This document shows, one piece after another, positions 41,001 through 52,395 of a DNA stretch of 64,000 nt (the stretch's first letter is position 1; each line of letters starts with the position of its first letter). The notes below the pieces were generated by a model. The model worked only from the letters and a program-made list of their open reading frames with translations, searched no databases and was not told where the DNA came from. This DNA is from Saccharomycopsis crataegensis. Lineage: Eukaryota > Ascomycota > Saccharomycetes > Ascoideales > Saccharomycopsidaceae. The position numbers and the translations under genes are program-made. The DNA is taken from contig NW_027043829.1 of assembly GCF_037102585.1 (NCBI RefSeq), positions 1,860,001 to 1,924,000 on the forward strand. Reading direction: 5' to 3'.

Positions 41001-42150
41001 CATAGTTGATAAATCCATTCAGGAATCTTTCGAGATCTCTGGAGGAAAACCAGCACAGCTATCAACTGAATCACAAATGAAGTTCAAAAACTCAATAATT
41101 TCAAAGTTTAATCTTTTTGAATTTCTTAAACCTTCAATTAAACCCAACAGAATAGCACCAATTTCATTTTTTGATGACAAAACCGGATTGATGAAATTCG
41201 ATTTCAATCCATTTAGGGACTTGGAAATGGACAGTACTTTGGTCCACAACATTCAACCAATATATGATGGAATGATTTCGTTGTATTTAGATCAAAGAAT
41301 TAGGTTGATCGAAAAGAATCGTGGCAATGAAAATGAAAGCACAAGTGATCCATCAATCTTTAACAATTTTTATAATCACCAAACTCAGACACTTACCCAT
41401 GCTGAGCACTACCAGAGACCAAACTTGCATGATCTTAAAAGACATTCTACTAGCTCGTTGCCTTGTTACTTCAGGACATTCAACATTGGTGAAGTAGAAT
41501 TGGAGGATATTAATAATAACTCTTCTTTTCAGATACGAAAAAGCTCCAGTGCAAATAGAGCAAACAGTTTGGATAATGAAAAAGCATTTGGTGATACTGG
41601 CCACAAACTAGCCCTCAACCCTGAATATCAGTTTACCCAAAATGGCCAAATAGCGACAGGAACCAACTGGAAAGAAACCTCAATGAATAATCATTTGATT
41701 GCTGCTACCTCTGGAGCGTTATATGATGATGCTTTTGTTTCTAATTCTAGTTTCGCTAAGGCAGCGAACCTTGGATCAAATGTGAACACTGCTTACTTTG
41801 ATCCTACCACAAGATCTTACCCTTCTCAACGATATGCACAAAATAACCCGCATAACTTTTCTAACGTGTCAAGTGATGTTAATTCTGGATCCAATGGCCA
41901 TGGAAATAATATTTCTAGTTTGAATAATCCCGCATGCTCTAGCAGCTTTGGAGTTGATGATTTTCAAGATATGCGCTGTCAACTGCAATATCCTACTTAC
42001 CAAAGCTCGGGAGCTAACCAGAACTTGAATCAGAATTTGAATAATCAGGGTCAATTTGGATACGATGGGACCAGCACCAATACCACAAATAATGGAAGCA
42101 CTAATGGTGTCTCCAACCCTGATTCTAATAATGTTGAGTATTGGCTTTGA
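38059..42150 (+). CDS. Large Zn2Cys6 transcription factor, two introns at the zinc cluster
   Basis: Exons 38059-38197, 38495-38574 and 38644-42150 give 1,241 residues. Intron 1 (297 nt) has GTATGT, TTTACTAAC and CAG. Intron 2 (69 nt) has GTATGT, TTACTAAC and AAG. Splicing assembles KKSRLG, then GCLQCKKKRKKCDEQLPVCG with NCQLSSH, then VRCSYLDLSD: a C6 zinc cluster with C-x2-C-x6-C-x6-C-x2-C-x7-C spacing. The short N-terminus is Gln/Pro-rich with basic KRSRKSHKKSR. The middle (about 330-760) is helical and conserved-looking. The C-terminal about 260 residues are Asn/Ser/Gln-rich, suggesting an activation domain. An ORF scan alone would miss the DNA-binding domain. Targets and orthologue are not recognised. 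Confidence 0.85.
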
Positions 42151-43177
42151 TATCGATTCTTTTGATATTTTTCTTTCTCGTAATGGCGAGCTTTCATTTA
42201 TGTGTAACGTGGAAACGTAATGGTATAATAGCTGCTCTTCACCAGCGTGATGAACTAATCGAGAATTCTTCCAGAAAGTCTTGAACTACGGATTATTTGT
42301 TCAATTCTTTTACTGGTATATTTGAACTTGGAGTTATGTTGATGAGTCATTATAAATCGCACTGAGTCGAGGCTTGTTTTTTCTCTAATTTTTCTATTTC
42401 TTTTCTTCTTCATACAACAACCTAGATTGCATTATGGAAGGATGAACATCCGTGCCATATTTTTTTTTTTATTTATATTTTGTTTTTTTATTAGTTTTAT
42501 TTCAGTTCATTTCTCTCATTATTATTGGGTATACAGATCATATAGCATTTGATTTTTCTTTTTTATATTGTTTCAGATTTTTGCCTTGTTTTATATTTTT
42601 ACTTTTTTTTTAGATGTGCTTATTCTACGGATTTTTTTTTTTTTTTTGGTTTTCTTTCAGACTGATGTCTTTTTTTTTTTTCTTATTTATCTCCATGTAT
42701 GAATATATTAGTTCATGAAGTTTAATAGCGGACCTTTTTTTTTTTTTCCTATTTCCATTTTTACATTTTATTGTAGTTGGTTAAAATACAGTGAAATGAC
42801 AATTCATGTTGAAACACAGACACAGATGAAATGACAGACACGTGACTAATAACGAATTTTTTTTTTCTTCTCGCTTTTATTTTTCTTTTTAGTGCCTCAT
42901 TTTTTTGTACCTAAAAGCGTTGAGAATGTGAAGATAAGGACAGACAGACTAAGGGATTATACAGTGCTTTCGAACAACATTCATAAGACTACCTAACTGG
43001 AGGCAAATACAGCATTGACGGATATTCATAGAGTCCCAAGTCATTGAAGAAAACTGGAGATTCCCTGTTGTCCGAGAAAGCTCGATATACCTCGAAGCAC
43101 AAGAGCAGAAAGCAGCATAAAAAGCACCATCAATAGTAATATCAAAGGGTTGAAGACCAAGGGAAAAAATAAGAATA
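42151..43177 (+). promoter_or_regulatory. T-tract-rich intergenic region, promoter of the NDD1-like gene
   Basis: 1,027 bp with many T runs of 9-15 bases (about 42460-42740 and 42858-42868). A CACGTG box lies at 42839-42844, in ACACGTGAC. No ORF is convincing. Confidence 0.45.
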
Positions 43178-45355
43178 ATGACAGAATCCAATTCACCAGA
43201 GGATAATTCCATGGCTGACGTTTTGGACTCTGATATCTTCAAGAATTTGGACAAAGAAGCTAATAACTATGAAACAAATGATCGCAAACGATCACGTCCC
43301 GTTTCTAAAGCCTCAGAAAAACTGGAAAATTCTGAAAATGATTATCTAGAAGATCCTAATGGCCATAGTAATATGATTTCCATGAGTAGTACTCCATTCA
43401 CAAATAAATTCTTCAATTACAATGGTAATTTTGCAAGCAGTGATTTGATGATGTTGAGTAACTCGCCATATTCTAATAGGTCTTCAATAAACCGACGTTT
43501 CCTGAATTTTAATTCCACTATCAAGAGATCAACAAAAAAAAGCTCCAATGGTGTTTCTAATGAGTTTCTTTTCAATCTTTCTTCGTCACCTTCCAAATAT
43601 GCCTCTAAATCAACGCCCATGGAGAGAAAATTTGCAGAAAGGGTAGTGGCCTCCAATATTGCTACGCCACATACGGGGAAGTCTATTCGTATGAGTGACT
43701 TCATCACTGATACTCCATCACAAAAAGAGTTCTTTGGAGAGTTTGGTTTTTCTAATCAAGGATCTATTCTCCGAAGTTTCGGTAGGTCTACTCCGAAGGC
43801 ACAAAAACATCCACAAGCAATAAATGGAGGAAAAGAGAAAGGAAAAGAGTCTTTGACTTTGGATACAGACACTGAAATCTTGAACGAATTGAATTTTTCA
43901 CCATTCAACAAAAATATTGCTGGTGGCTCGCACAGTACAAAAAGAAAAGTTACAAGGTTATCGATGATGGAATCGCCCAGCAGAACCCCATTCAGAAACT
44001 CTAGAGTTCGGTTTGGCGACAGCAAGGAAATGGACGAAATTGGACAAGTGTTGATGAATTTCAAAACACCAAAGAGTTTAAGGAAGAAAATTGATGGAAT
44101 GAAAGGTTTTTACACCAGTCCTTTGCACGGCAACTTCCAAACCCCAAGTTCCTCTAATGGTGCTCCTGGTGGTTTGAAGCTAGTGAAAATTGATAATGAT
44201 GCTACCGATGATGAACAAACTGATGATGAAACTGATAGAGAAATGGATGATGACCACAATAATGTTAGTATTAACACCAAAGAAACCAGCACTTCCTCTA
44301 TTCGACTATCATCCATTGCGGATGATGAAGGGAAGCAGAAGTTGTCAGATCACAAAGAAATCATAAGTCAGCATCTGGCATTAAACATTGGGTCTTCGAA
44401 AATGGCCTCTCAAGCACTTCATTATCCAATACCTCCTCCATATTTTACTAATCCAAGTTCAAATGCCCCGCATCTACATCATATTGATACTCATCAACTT
44501 CCTCATATTGTTGCTGGCCTTCAACCTATTGGTCCACCTCTTGTAAATATGAATACTAATTCTTTCCAATGTTTACCTCCACCTCAAGCAAACTTCATTG
44601 ATGGTAACCAAGATTTGATCACTAATATTTTTGAAACACCGTCAAAACAGGTGAAAAAGGATGATAATGATTCACCATCCACTATCTTGGCATCAAGTGT
44701 GAAAAAGATGGATGCTGTGTTGTTGAAACGTGACTTTTTGACAAGCCCTACCCCATTAAACAAAAAAGCTGATAATAGAAATATATTATTAAGCGGCGTT
44801 ATGTCAATGCCCACAATGGGAGTTTTTGGTGAACATAAACCGACAATTTCCAAAGATCCAGCCCCAAATATAGAAGGTCAAATGTTACAAACTCAGCTTC
44901 AACAACCAGTGAATTCTAAAACGCAAGAGATTTCATCATTTACTACCAGGACTTTGAAAACCGTTTCTGTCACTGATAATAAGATTGATCCGTCTGTTTC
45001 CAATATTGGTAATACTAAGATGCAATTTATATTTGCCGATATTAAATCTATCGAATCATTCACTAATGATCTGGTATATCAAAGAAAACCTATAAAAAAG
45101 AAAACCGGACTTCACAAAAGATCCGCTTCTACAAACTCTTTTATTAATAAAGAGAATTTTCATATTCTGAAACCGTCTTCAGGGGCCAAAAAACAAGTTA
45201 CCGCAAAGCGACCTCTCAGCGAATTGAATCAAAGTAATTCTAATGCCCATAACAATAAAAATAATCCTAAGGCTAAGATTATTTCAAAGATACCCCTTAT
45301 TCAAATTTCTTCTTCTAAATCAGAGTTGCCGACAACTAATAACTCGGGATCATAG
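43178..45355 (+). CDS. Ser/Asn-rich protein with many CDK-type sites, weakly Ndd1-like
   Basis: This 725-residue protein is mostly disordered. It holds many minimal or full CDK sites (SSSPSKY, STPMERK, RSTPKAQK, ESPSRTPFR, FKTPKSLRKK, FETPSKQ, TSPTPLNKK). A short region near the C-terminus (MQFIFADIKSIESFTNDL, about 610-630, then KKKTGLHKRSAS) resembles in pattern the conserved C-terminal patch of S. cerevisiae Ndd1, the Fkh2 co-activator of G2/M genes. That match is by eye and weak. The protein is probably a cell-cycle-phosphorylated nuclear factor. An acidic run (DDEQTDDETDREMDDDHN) lies near 345-365. It is convergent with CRN1. Confidence 0.6.
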   Translation: MTESNSPEDNSMADVLDSDIFKNLDKEANNYETNDRKRSRPVSKASEKLENSENDYLEDPNGHSNMISMSSTPFTNKFFNYNGNFASSDLMMLSNSPYSNRSSINRRFLNFNSTIKRSTKKSSNGVSNEFLFNLSSSPSKYASKSTPMERKFAERVVASNIATPHTGKSIRMSDFITDTPSQKEFFGEFGFSNQGSILRSFGRSTPKAQKHPQAINGGKEKGKESLTLDTDTEILNELNFSPFNKNIAGGSHSTKRKVTRLSMMESPSRTPFRNSRVRFGDSKEMDEIGQVLMNFKTPKSLRKKIDGMKGFYTSPLHGNFQTPSSSNGAPGGLKLVKIDNDATDDEQTDDETDREMDDDHNNVSINTKETSTSSIRLSSIADDEGKQKLSDHKEIISQHLALNIGSSKMASQALHYPIPPPYFTNPSSNAPHLHHIDTHQLPHIVAGLQPIGPPLVNMNTNSFQCLPPPQANFIDGNQDLITNIFETPSKQVKKDDNDSPSTILASSVKKMDAVLLKRDFLTSPTPLNKKADNRNILLSGVMSMPTMGVFGEHKPTISKDPAPNIEGQMLQTQLQQPVNSKTQEISSFTTRTLKTVSVTDNKIDPSVSNIGNTKMQFIFADIKSIESFTNDLVYQRKPIKKKTGLHKRSASTNSFINKENFHILKPSSGAKKQVTAKRPLSELNQSNSNAHNNKNNPKAKIISKIPLIQISSSKSELPTTNNSGS

Positions 45356-46001
45356 TATATTTAATAAGAATGCGGCCATGATGGCAAACACTGTTCCAAT
45401 TTTTGTCTTTTTTTTTTGTTGTGAAAGCTGGGGCTAAATAAAGAAAAGAAAATTCAAAGAAGAAGTGTTTTGTGTGTATTATATATATATATTTTTTTTT
45501 ATTAATTTTGTTTTTCAGTCATGAACCTTTTCCACTTTACATTTGCATTTTGCTATTTTGGTCGATGGTACTTTATCTTTTGCTTGCTAATCTTTCTCTT
45601 TACGCTATTTTATCTTTTTCTAACTATTATCAGTTTTTTTAATACAATGCATTGATGGGGCTCATATTTAATGATAAAAAAAATTTCTCTAAGAGCTAAT
45701 TGTAGTCTTACACGACATTCAATATCAGGAACTATAAAACATCATATATTCATGGATACTATTGAGACAAAAAAAAAGAGAAGAGGAAAACGTTTGGAGC
45801 TTTGTGAAATTCAAACAAAAGCCTTATAGCTCAATAAATTAACAAGCGAAAAGAGACCAACAGAGAGGAAACAAAAGAAAAAAAAAAAAAAATAATAAGA
45901 AAACCTAATCGTTTTGACTTCATGTACAACCTAAAATCGTTCATCATAAACGTTAATTACACCAAATGAATAATAATAAAAAAAATTAACGGATAGCGAT
46001 C
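45356..46001. other. Convergent 3' region
   Basis: 646 bp between gene ends, AT-rich with T runs near 45409-45418 and 45491-45500 and an A run near 45880-45893. Nothing codes. Confidence 0.5.
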
Positions 46002-48104
46002 TCATTTCTTCAATAATTGGTTAATTTTCTCTTCCAATTGCTCCAATTTGACATCCTTTGCAGAGTTTGCTGCTTGCAAATCGCTAATGTGGCTTTCCAA
46101 TTTATCAACCAAAGTGGCCAATTTTTCAACTGTGGCTTTCAAGGTGGCTCCTCCTTTAGTAGCAGGGGTGCTTGTTGCAGGTTTACCAGCTTTAACAGCT
46201 TCTTCTTCAGTCTTTTTTTCAGTCTTTTTTTCAACTTTTGGTTCAGCCTTTGGTTCTTCCTTAATTACAGCTGCCTCTATTTTTGGTTCTTCCTTTTTAA
46301 CAGATTTTGGTTCAACTGGGGCAGCAGGCTTTGGAATACTTGATACTGGGGCAGGCTTTGGGACAGATGAGATGGCTGGTTTTGAATCTGCCTTATACTG
46401 TGATGCAAATTCACCATCATCTTCGTTATCACTTGGGTTTTCAACATTGTTGTGATTGTCCAACTTTTCGGACTTCTTCAACAAATCACTGACTTCATTC
46501 TTTTCCAATAAGGCATCAATTGAGCTTTTTGGTTTTTGGTACAACTTAGGAGAAGCGGCGGCAGCGACATTTACTGGTGATTTTGGTTCTTCCTTCACCG
46601 GTTCAGGTTTCTCTTCAAAGACTGGAGATTTTGGTTCTGGGGAGCTGATCACCTCGGTAGGTTTGCCGTCAGATTTAGTGTAGAAGGCATCAACATCCTC
46701 ATCGTACAAAGATTCCATATTGAAAACCACAGGACCAGAAACTTTTTTGCCAGCAACCCATTCTTCGGTAGTCAACGCAGGTTGAGCGGCAGGGGCGTCT
46801 GGATATAAGTCAAATTGGAACATTTCTGCTCTTCTTGGGACAATAAATGAAATTGGTTCAATAGTGGTGTCCTTGACGGTCTTGAAAGCTTTAAGGATTT
46901 CATTTTCTTTCACGTTCACTGCTCTTTTTGGAGCAATTGCAAAACCTCTTTGAGGCTCGACTGATTGGAATTCAGAAATATCGTACAACTCGTCGTCCTT
47001 TGGAGTGAATTCATAGTAACGGATGTTACCATCACCTTTACCGGCCAAATACAACATATTGGTACAGTCATCGAAGAATGGCATTAAGATACCAGCGGAC
47101 GAGTCGATGTTGATGAAACCATTGATAGGACCGGCTCCAATATCATCAGAATTCCAGATACCAATTTGACGGTCCGACAATCTTGAGAAACCGGTGGTGG
47201 CAATTCTGTTGGCAGTACCTAACCAGACACATCTTGCATTCTTAGCCCCAGAATGGCCAGCGCCTTCTTGCAACATTTCCCCGGTTCTTAAATCCCATAC
47301 TCTAATCTTCTTATCTCTTGAGGTGGTGGCAAGTTTGTTCCCATCGTAACTGAAGGCAAACGAAGTGACCAAGTCTTTGTGTTGTAAGGTCAAAATTGGT
47401 TTTCCAGTTTGAATGTTCCAAACTTTGACGGAATAATCATTTGAAGAACTAACAAGAATGTTTTCGGCTAACGGGTGGAATTTAAGGTGTCCGACCTTCC
47501 GCAAATGTCCAGACAATTTTTTAAGTGGTTTGATGTCTTTGGCTTCTCCTTCAGAATTGGTATAATTGAAGAAACTATAGTCTTCAGGGATCTCCCATAT
47601 ACCAATCTTACCGTCGTCCGAAGATGAGGCAATCATTCTTTCATTGAATGGGTTGAAATCGGTGTCCAAAACTGTGCTGGTGTGGCCTCTGAAAAGAGGA
47701 ACTACGTCAGGGCATTTACCAACCTCATTCAATGGAATAACAGCAAATGCACCACCACCAGATGCATCCCAGTTGACAGATAAGAACTTGGAGTTAGCCT
47801 TGATCAAGTTAGAATCCCATGCGTTCTTACTTATCTTGAGATTATCGTAAGAAAGCTCACGTTTGGCAGGTTGGCCAAAAACATGTCTATATTTAGAAGC
47901 ACGAACAAATCTTCCACTGTTTTATTGCTCAGTTAGTATTCTGTTACTTCAATCATCTTATTTTCTTCTTCTTTTTCTTTGCTTTATTTTTTTCAGTTGT
48001 TGCCTTGGCTGGTGTGTTTTAACTGATTGTCTAATTAATAGGGATTCATCCATGATCAGCAAGTACCTTTTTTGGTTGCATCATTTGTATCAAACATACC
48101 TCAT
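46002..48104 (-). CDS. CRN1: Coronin (Crn1), five-base first exon
   Basis: Exon 1 is only ATGAG (48100-48104). A 183 nt intron (47917-48099; donor GTATGT, branch TACTAAC, acceptor CAG) leads to exon 2 (46002-47916). The 639-residue product begins MSGRFVRASKYRHVFGQPAK, the near-invariant coronin N-terminus, which confirms the splice. Coronin binds F-actin and regulates Arp2/3 at actin patches. WD40 repeats fill about 40-400 (VLDTDFNPFN, VKVWNIQTG, IRVWDLRTGEM), and ALTTEEWVAGK marks the end of the propeller. A disordered Lys/Glu/Pro-rich unique region (about 410-580) and a C-terminal coiled coil (VEKLATLVDKLESHISDLQ...) for trimerisation follow. It matches S. cerevisiae Crn1 throughout. Confidence 0.95.
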
Positions 48105-48658
48105 GGTTCACAAAATATATCCCAATCAAAACTTAATAAGGACTGTACTTTCTCTTGTTGCAAACCAGGCAAATCGTATCAACCGAGGTTTTACAATTGT
48201 TTTTGTTTTTTTGTTCAAAAGAACACCAAAAGGCACTTTTTAGACTCGCACGCAGGCAGAATTGGCCAGCTACTCCTATTTTTTTTTTTGTAACGCGCCT
48301 AGCTTTGAAAAATCACGTGCAAGTTATATAAATATCTCCGCCATACAGGTGTTAATGTTGTATAAAAAGAATAAGACGGTAAACTGAACTGAGAGAGAGT
48401 GACTGAAGCAATAAATTTTATCGATAAGTAAAAGTCCCCTTGTACAAGGAACTTTTGATAGTTTGAAGGTTGTCTGTTGTTACATGCGACTATGCTTTGG
48501 TTGTTGCATACAGTTAAAAATATAATCAAGAATCATATGACATTGTCGACATCACAATGCTAATATATTAATACAAAACCCATGCTTTTCCTAAAAAAGC
48601 TGGCAAAGAAAAGAAAATCTATATTACATAACTTGCCTATCAACAGGCGTTGAGCACA
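48105..48658 (-). promoter_or_regulatory. CRN1 promoter and HIR1 3' region
   Basis: 554 bp. A TCACGTG box lies at 48313-48319 and a T run near 48280-48289. No ORF or RNA gene. Confidence 0.45.
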
Positions 48659-51377
48659 TCATATAGATGCTTCACCCAATTCATCTATGCCAAATTCCTC
48701 CAAGTCCATCCAGCACCACATCTTTTTAGACCAACCAATCTTTTTCCCGTCAGTTGTCAATATTATTGGAGTCCCCTTTGCGTTCAATTCGCAAGTAACC
48801 ACACTTCTGTTGAAATTAAATTCATCGCCCTGGTCATCAGTTGGTTTTTTATCAATACAAGTTCTTGTCTTGTTGATAATAGGGGCTAAAGATACTTTGT
48901 CGCAGATTTTGGTGAACGTTTCAAGATTCCACATGTACATCAAACCATTGGCAGTAATGCATAACAAATAATTCTTGTAATTCCGAAGCACACAAACGTT
49001 AGATCCAAGGTCAATTCTCGGGTACGCCATTCTCCCATAAAACGAAAGGAAGAAAATCGATCCATTTTCTGTAGTTAGCACCCACATACGGCATTCTTCA
49101 ATCCCAAGAGAATTAACAACTGGGAAAGGCAAAAAATTTTCAAACATTTTGTGCTTTCTATCACTAGTACAAACAATTCTGGTAGGCAAATTCTCAAAGT
49201 CGTTGCTCACATCATCTGTATCATCAAACTCGTAATTGTTTTGAATATGAAGGGTAAATTTTGATTCAGAATCCCCCGTATAATTATAAATCCCCGATAA
49301 AACCACAAGAGTGCTGTGGTTTCGGGGATTATTCGATTCATGATTTATAGACGCCATTTCCTGAATAGAACCATTGATCATGTTGTTCAAGAAAGAAGGA
49401 TAATCAATTTCTCTTCTCTCTTTTCCCGTCATTTTTTTTGACTTCTTTGCTTCAGCACTCTTACCAGAACGAGAAATTTTGATCTTGTCAGCATTAATGA
49501 TCCCTGAGCCACTAATGTTACTAGCAGTATTTGTGTCATTACCACCTGTAACCCCATTGTTACCATCAGTACTCCTTTCAGTATCATGGATTTCTATATT
49601 TCTGTCCCTTACACCACTAACCAACGTTGCAACGCCATTTCTAGGAATTTTATAAAATCCCGTCGAAAGTAAGTTTTTCTTAGCATCGTTAATTTGTTTT
49701 GAGAGCTTGGAACTCGTGCTTTGGGAAACAAGAGTTTTTGTTGTTGACATTGGTGCACTGGTTGTCATTAAAGTTGGGGCAATCCTTTTCTTACCACTTT
49801 TCGTTATTTGTACTACTTGCTTAAACTTCTTCTTCGGTTTGAGAATGGTTACTGGTTTCGTTATTTTAGAAGGCTCAGGTTGGATCGATTTACTAGCAAC
49901 GATCGGGGCTATCTTCTGCGGTTCATTCTCTTCACGATTTTGCATCAATGATTCCATTTTATTCTCTAATTGTGACTTCTTGGTTACTCCAGCTCGTTCC
50001 TCCAACTTTAATTGATCAACACTTTCCGGAAAGATTATCGTTTCTCTGTCACCACCATATCGATAAAGGTATGAATCATTTTCCTCTGTTGGAATTTCAA
50101 TACCCAATTCATCAGCATCAAAAAATAGGGAAGTGATTGTTCCATCTAATGAACTTATAAACAATGTTCTGCCATCAGGGGTCCACACCAAGTCACTTAT
50201 TGTTTTGGTGCAGATATCATTTGCCACTAAGATCGGTGTATTAGCAGAGGTCTCCCAAATAGCGAGAACTTTATCTTGGCCAGCAGTAGCTACCACAGAA
50301 CATAACTTTTCGTTCTTTTTCAAATTCAGCTTGTTTTCATTACTAGTCGAATTATTTGGTAATTTATATAATCTTGGGGAAAAACTCGTAACTTCACAGG
50401 GAGCGCTATGACCAATCAAACTAACTTCGCTATTCCAATCCCCACGATTTACTATTGCCACAGAAGTCACTGGGCCATTGGTAGCATTAGGAACTGCAAT
50501 ATGCTGACCATCAGGAGACCATGAAAGTCTTCTAAAGTAACTTGTCAACGGAGACCCTTTGAAAGGTTTTGTAATTTGCGCTTCAATGGTAAATGTCATT
50601 TCGTTGGACGCTGTTCCTTTATGATATCTGAACACTATCACAGATCTATCATCTGATGCGGTGGCAAAATATTTATTGGCAGGATCAAACACCACACCCT
50701 TGACATGAGAGTTGTGAATATCGAATCTTTTAATCCGTTCAAAAGTCGAGCCATTCCACACGATAATTGAACGGTCAAGCCCTACTGTGACCAAGATACT
50801 CGAGTCAGGAGCCCATGCAATGTCTTGTACATCATTATCATGAGCCACTAATCTTTTACGCACCGTCCAATGTTCAAGTTCATCAGCTCCTCCAAAAGTT
50901 GAGATTGGGCGGTCTTCATCTTTTTCCCAAATTAGAACCACTCGATCATCAGATCCACTGGCCAAAAACCTTCCAGAAGGAGAGAACTTCACGGTCGTTA
51001 CTGCCCCTGTATGCCTAGCCACGCTAAAGGATGGCCTGCAAATAGATTTATCTGGTAAATCGTCGGAATTTTGGTCAATGTCACGAAACTTATTGATTGT
51101 GTCAGTGGACCATATTTTAACATGACCATCTAAGTTTCTAAGTTAGAATTTTTTTTTCTCAAAGTCCATATAGGTATAATGATAACAATATGATCTAATT
51201 CACTTACCCAAACCGCCTGATGCCAAACGAGAACCATCAGAATTAACGGTTAGCGAATATATTTCGAACTTTTTTTTCTGCTCTGCAAAACAATGTTAGT
51301 GAAGGACATTTCATCATGACAAACTTATTTCAGGTCTTACCTTCATGACAAAGCCATGGCAATTTTGCAATTCTCAT
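48659..51377 (-). CDS. HIR1: Histone regulator Hir1 (HIRA family), two introns
   Basis: Exons 51341-51377, 51208-51282 and 48659-51129 give 860 residues. Donors are GTAAGA and GTAAGT, both introns contain CTAAC, and acceptors are CAG and TAG. Splicing yields MRIAKLPWLCHE, EQKKKFEIYSLTVNSDGSRL and DGHVKIWSTDTINKFRDID, aligning with the S. cerevisiae Hir1 N-terminus. Hir1 is a scaffold of the HIR complex, a replication-independent H3-H4 chaperone that also represses histone genes. The N-terminal WD40 propeller (to about 400) includes HWTVRKRLVAHDND and FATASDDRSVIVFRYHK. The B-domain motif ITKSGKKRIAPTLM (about 480), which binds the Asf1 partner, is intact. The C-terminal Hira domain includes CRMWVLTTENGSIFFLSFYG. 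Confidence 0.95.
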
Positions 51378-52263
51378 ATTCTTAACATATGCGATGATTG
51401 GTTGCCAATGTAATTGGGGTTTCTTGTTGTATTAATCTTCAAAATCACAAGCAATTTGCTTTGTTTTTATGATTTAGCACATCGCGTCTAACCACGCGCG
51501 CGCGATGTGTGGTATGTGTGGGGCTAGTGAGCCGTGATTTCTGAATTTTTGATTCTTTTTAGGATACTTATTAGTTGTCATCATCTGTTGGCTAATTAAT
51601 CTACAGAATATACCCTATATCCCTCTTTTTAGGTTTGAAAATCATCCAGTCCTGTCAATTTCTTTTAAAGAACCCCCACTTTTTTGGTTCTCTACCTTGT
51701 ATATAATATAAAAAGGAAAAAAGTGTAAAGAGATTCCTTTCTTTCTAGAATAATATAATCCATATAATTTTACAAATATAAAATTTTATGGTTTTAGATA
51801 TTTAAAATGAAGATTAGAGCTTAGCAAACATTTTGCCATACTATTGAAAATGTACAGAGAAACTTTCAACAGAATTTAATCCAGTCTACAACCCTTTCCG
51901 CAACAAATAGTCAACTGTCACTGGTGAACCATTTTCAGCTTTCTCAGTAATTGCTCCATCAAAGTCTTCTTTATTAAAAATCAAAAACTAAATGTAGGAG
52001 GTGACAAAAGGTGTATGAGACCTTTTCGTAAGTGTTTTTTATTATAAATAACTCTTCCATTAGATTCCTATCAAATATCGGATACCTTTCCATAGATGAA
52101 ACTGTGCAATGAAAGTGAAGATGAAAAGAAGTGAAAACTACGAAGAATGAAAAAGATATCAAGATAGAATAAAGAAGGGACACGTATGCAAATATAAATC
52201 AACCCAATTTGATAGATGATAAGTAAACACATATCGGTATAAATTCTATTTCTGATTATTTTT
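51378..52263 (-). promoter_or_regulatory. HIR1 promoter with long CG run, then AT-rich spacer
   Basis: An ACGCGCGCGCG run (51494-51504), about 120 bp before the HIR1 ATG, and a nearby TCGCGTC (51482-51488) contain MCB-like ACGCG cores. The rest, to the small ORF at 52264, is AT-rich with no convincing frame. Confidence 0.5.
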
Positions 52264-52395
52264 TCATGAGACAGATAATTGTTGAACTGGCTCAGTTACA
52301 GGAGGGTCGCTGGCGAAGTTGACTTTTTGGTGAGTTGCAATTGGAGCTGGCTCGGTGATGGCTTCGTTGGAGGTGGAAAGAGTTTCAGGATTCAT
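52264..52395 (-). CDS. Candidate small ORF, 43 residues, Pro/Thr/Ser-rich
   Basis: The frame starts MNPETLSTSNEAITEPAPIA and ends VQQLSVS before TGA. Nearly every codon is of the type preferred in strongly expressed yeast genes (TCC, ACC, AAC, GCC, ATC, TTC, GTC, CAC), and the 132 bp are clearly richer in G+C than the flanks. There is no signal peptide or membrane segment. It shares the TSN-x-A-x-TE motif with the small ORF at 12751-12867. Its isolated position between HIR1 and the GH17 gene fits an independent small gene. No family is recognised; an exon of a larger spliced gene is possible. Confidence 0.5.
   Translation of the reverse strand: MNPETLSTSNEAITEPAPIATHQKVNFASDPPVTEPVQQLSVS

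Noticed and set aside
48659-51022. HIR1 and CRN1 as N-terminally truncated genes
   Set aside because: Consensus introns upstream restore complete conserved N-termini, so both are intact spliced genes.
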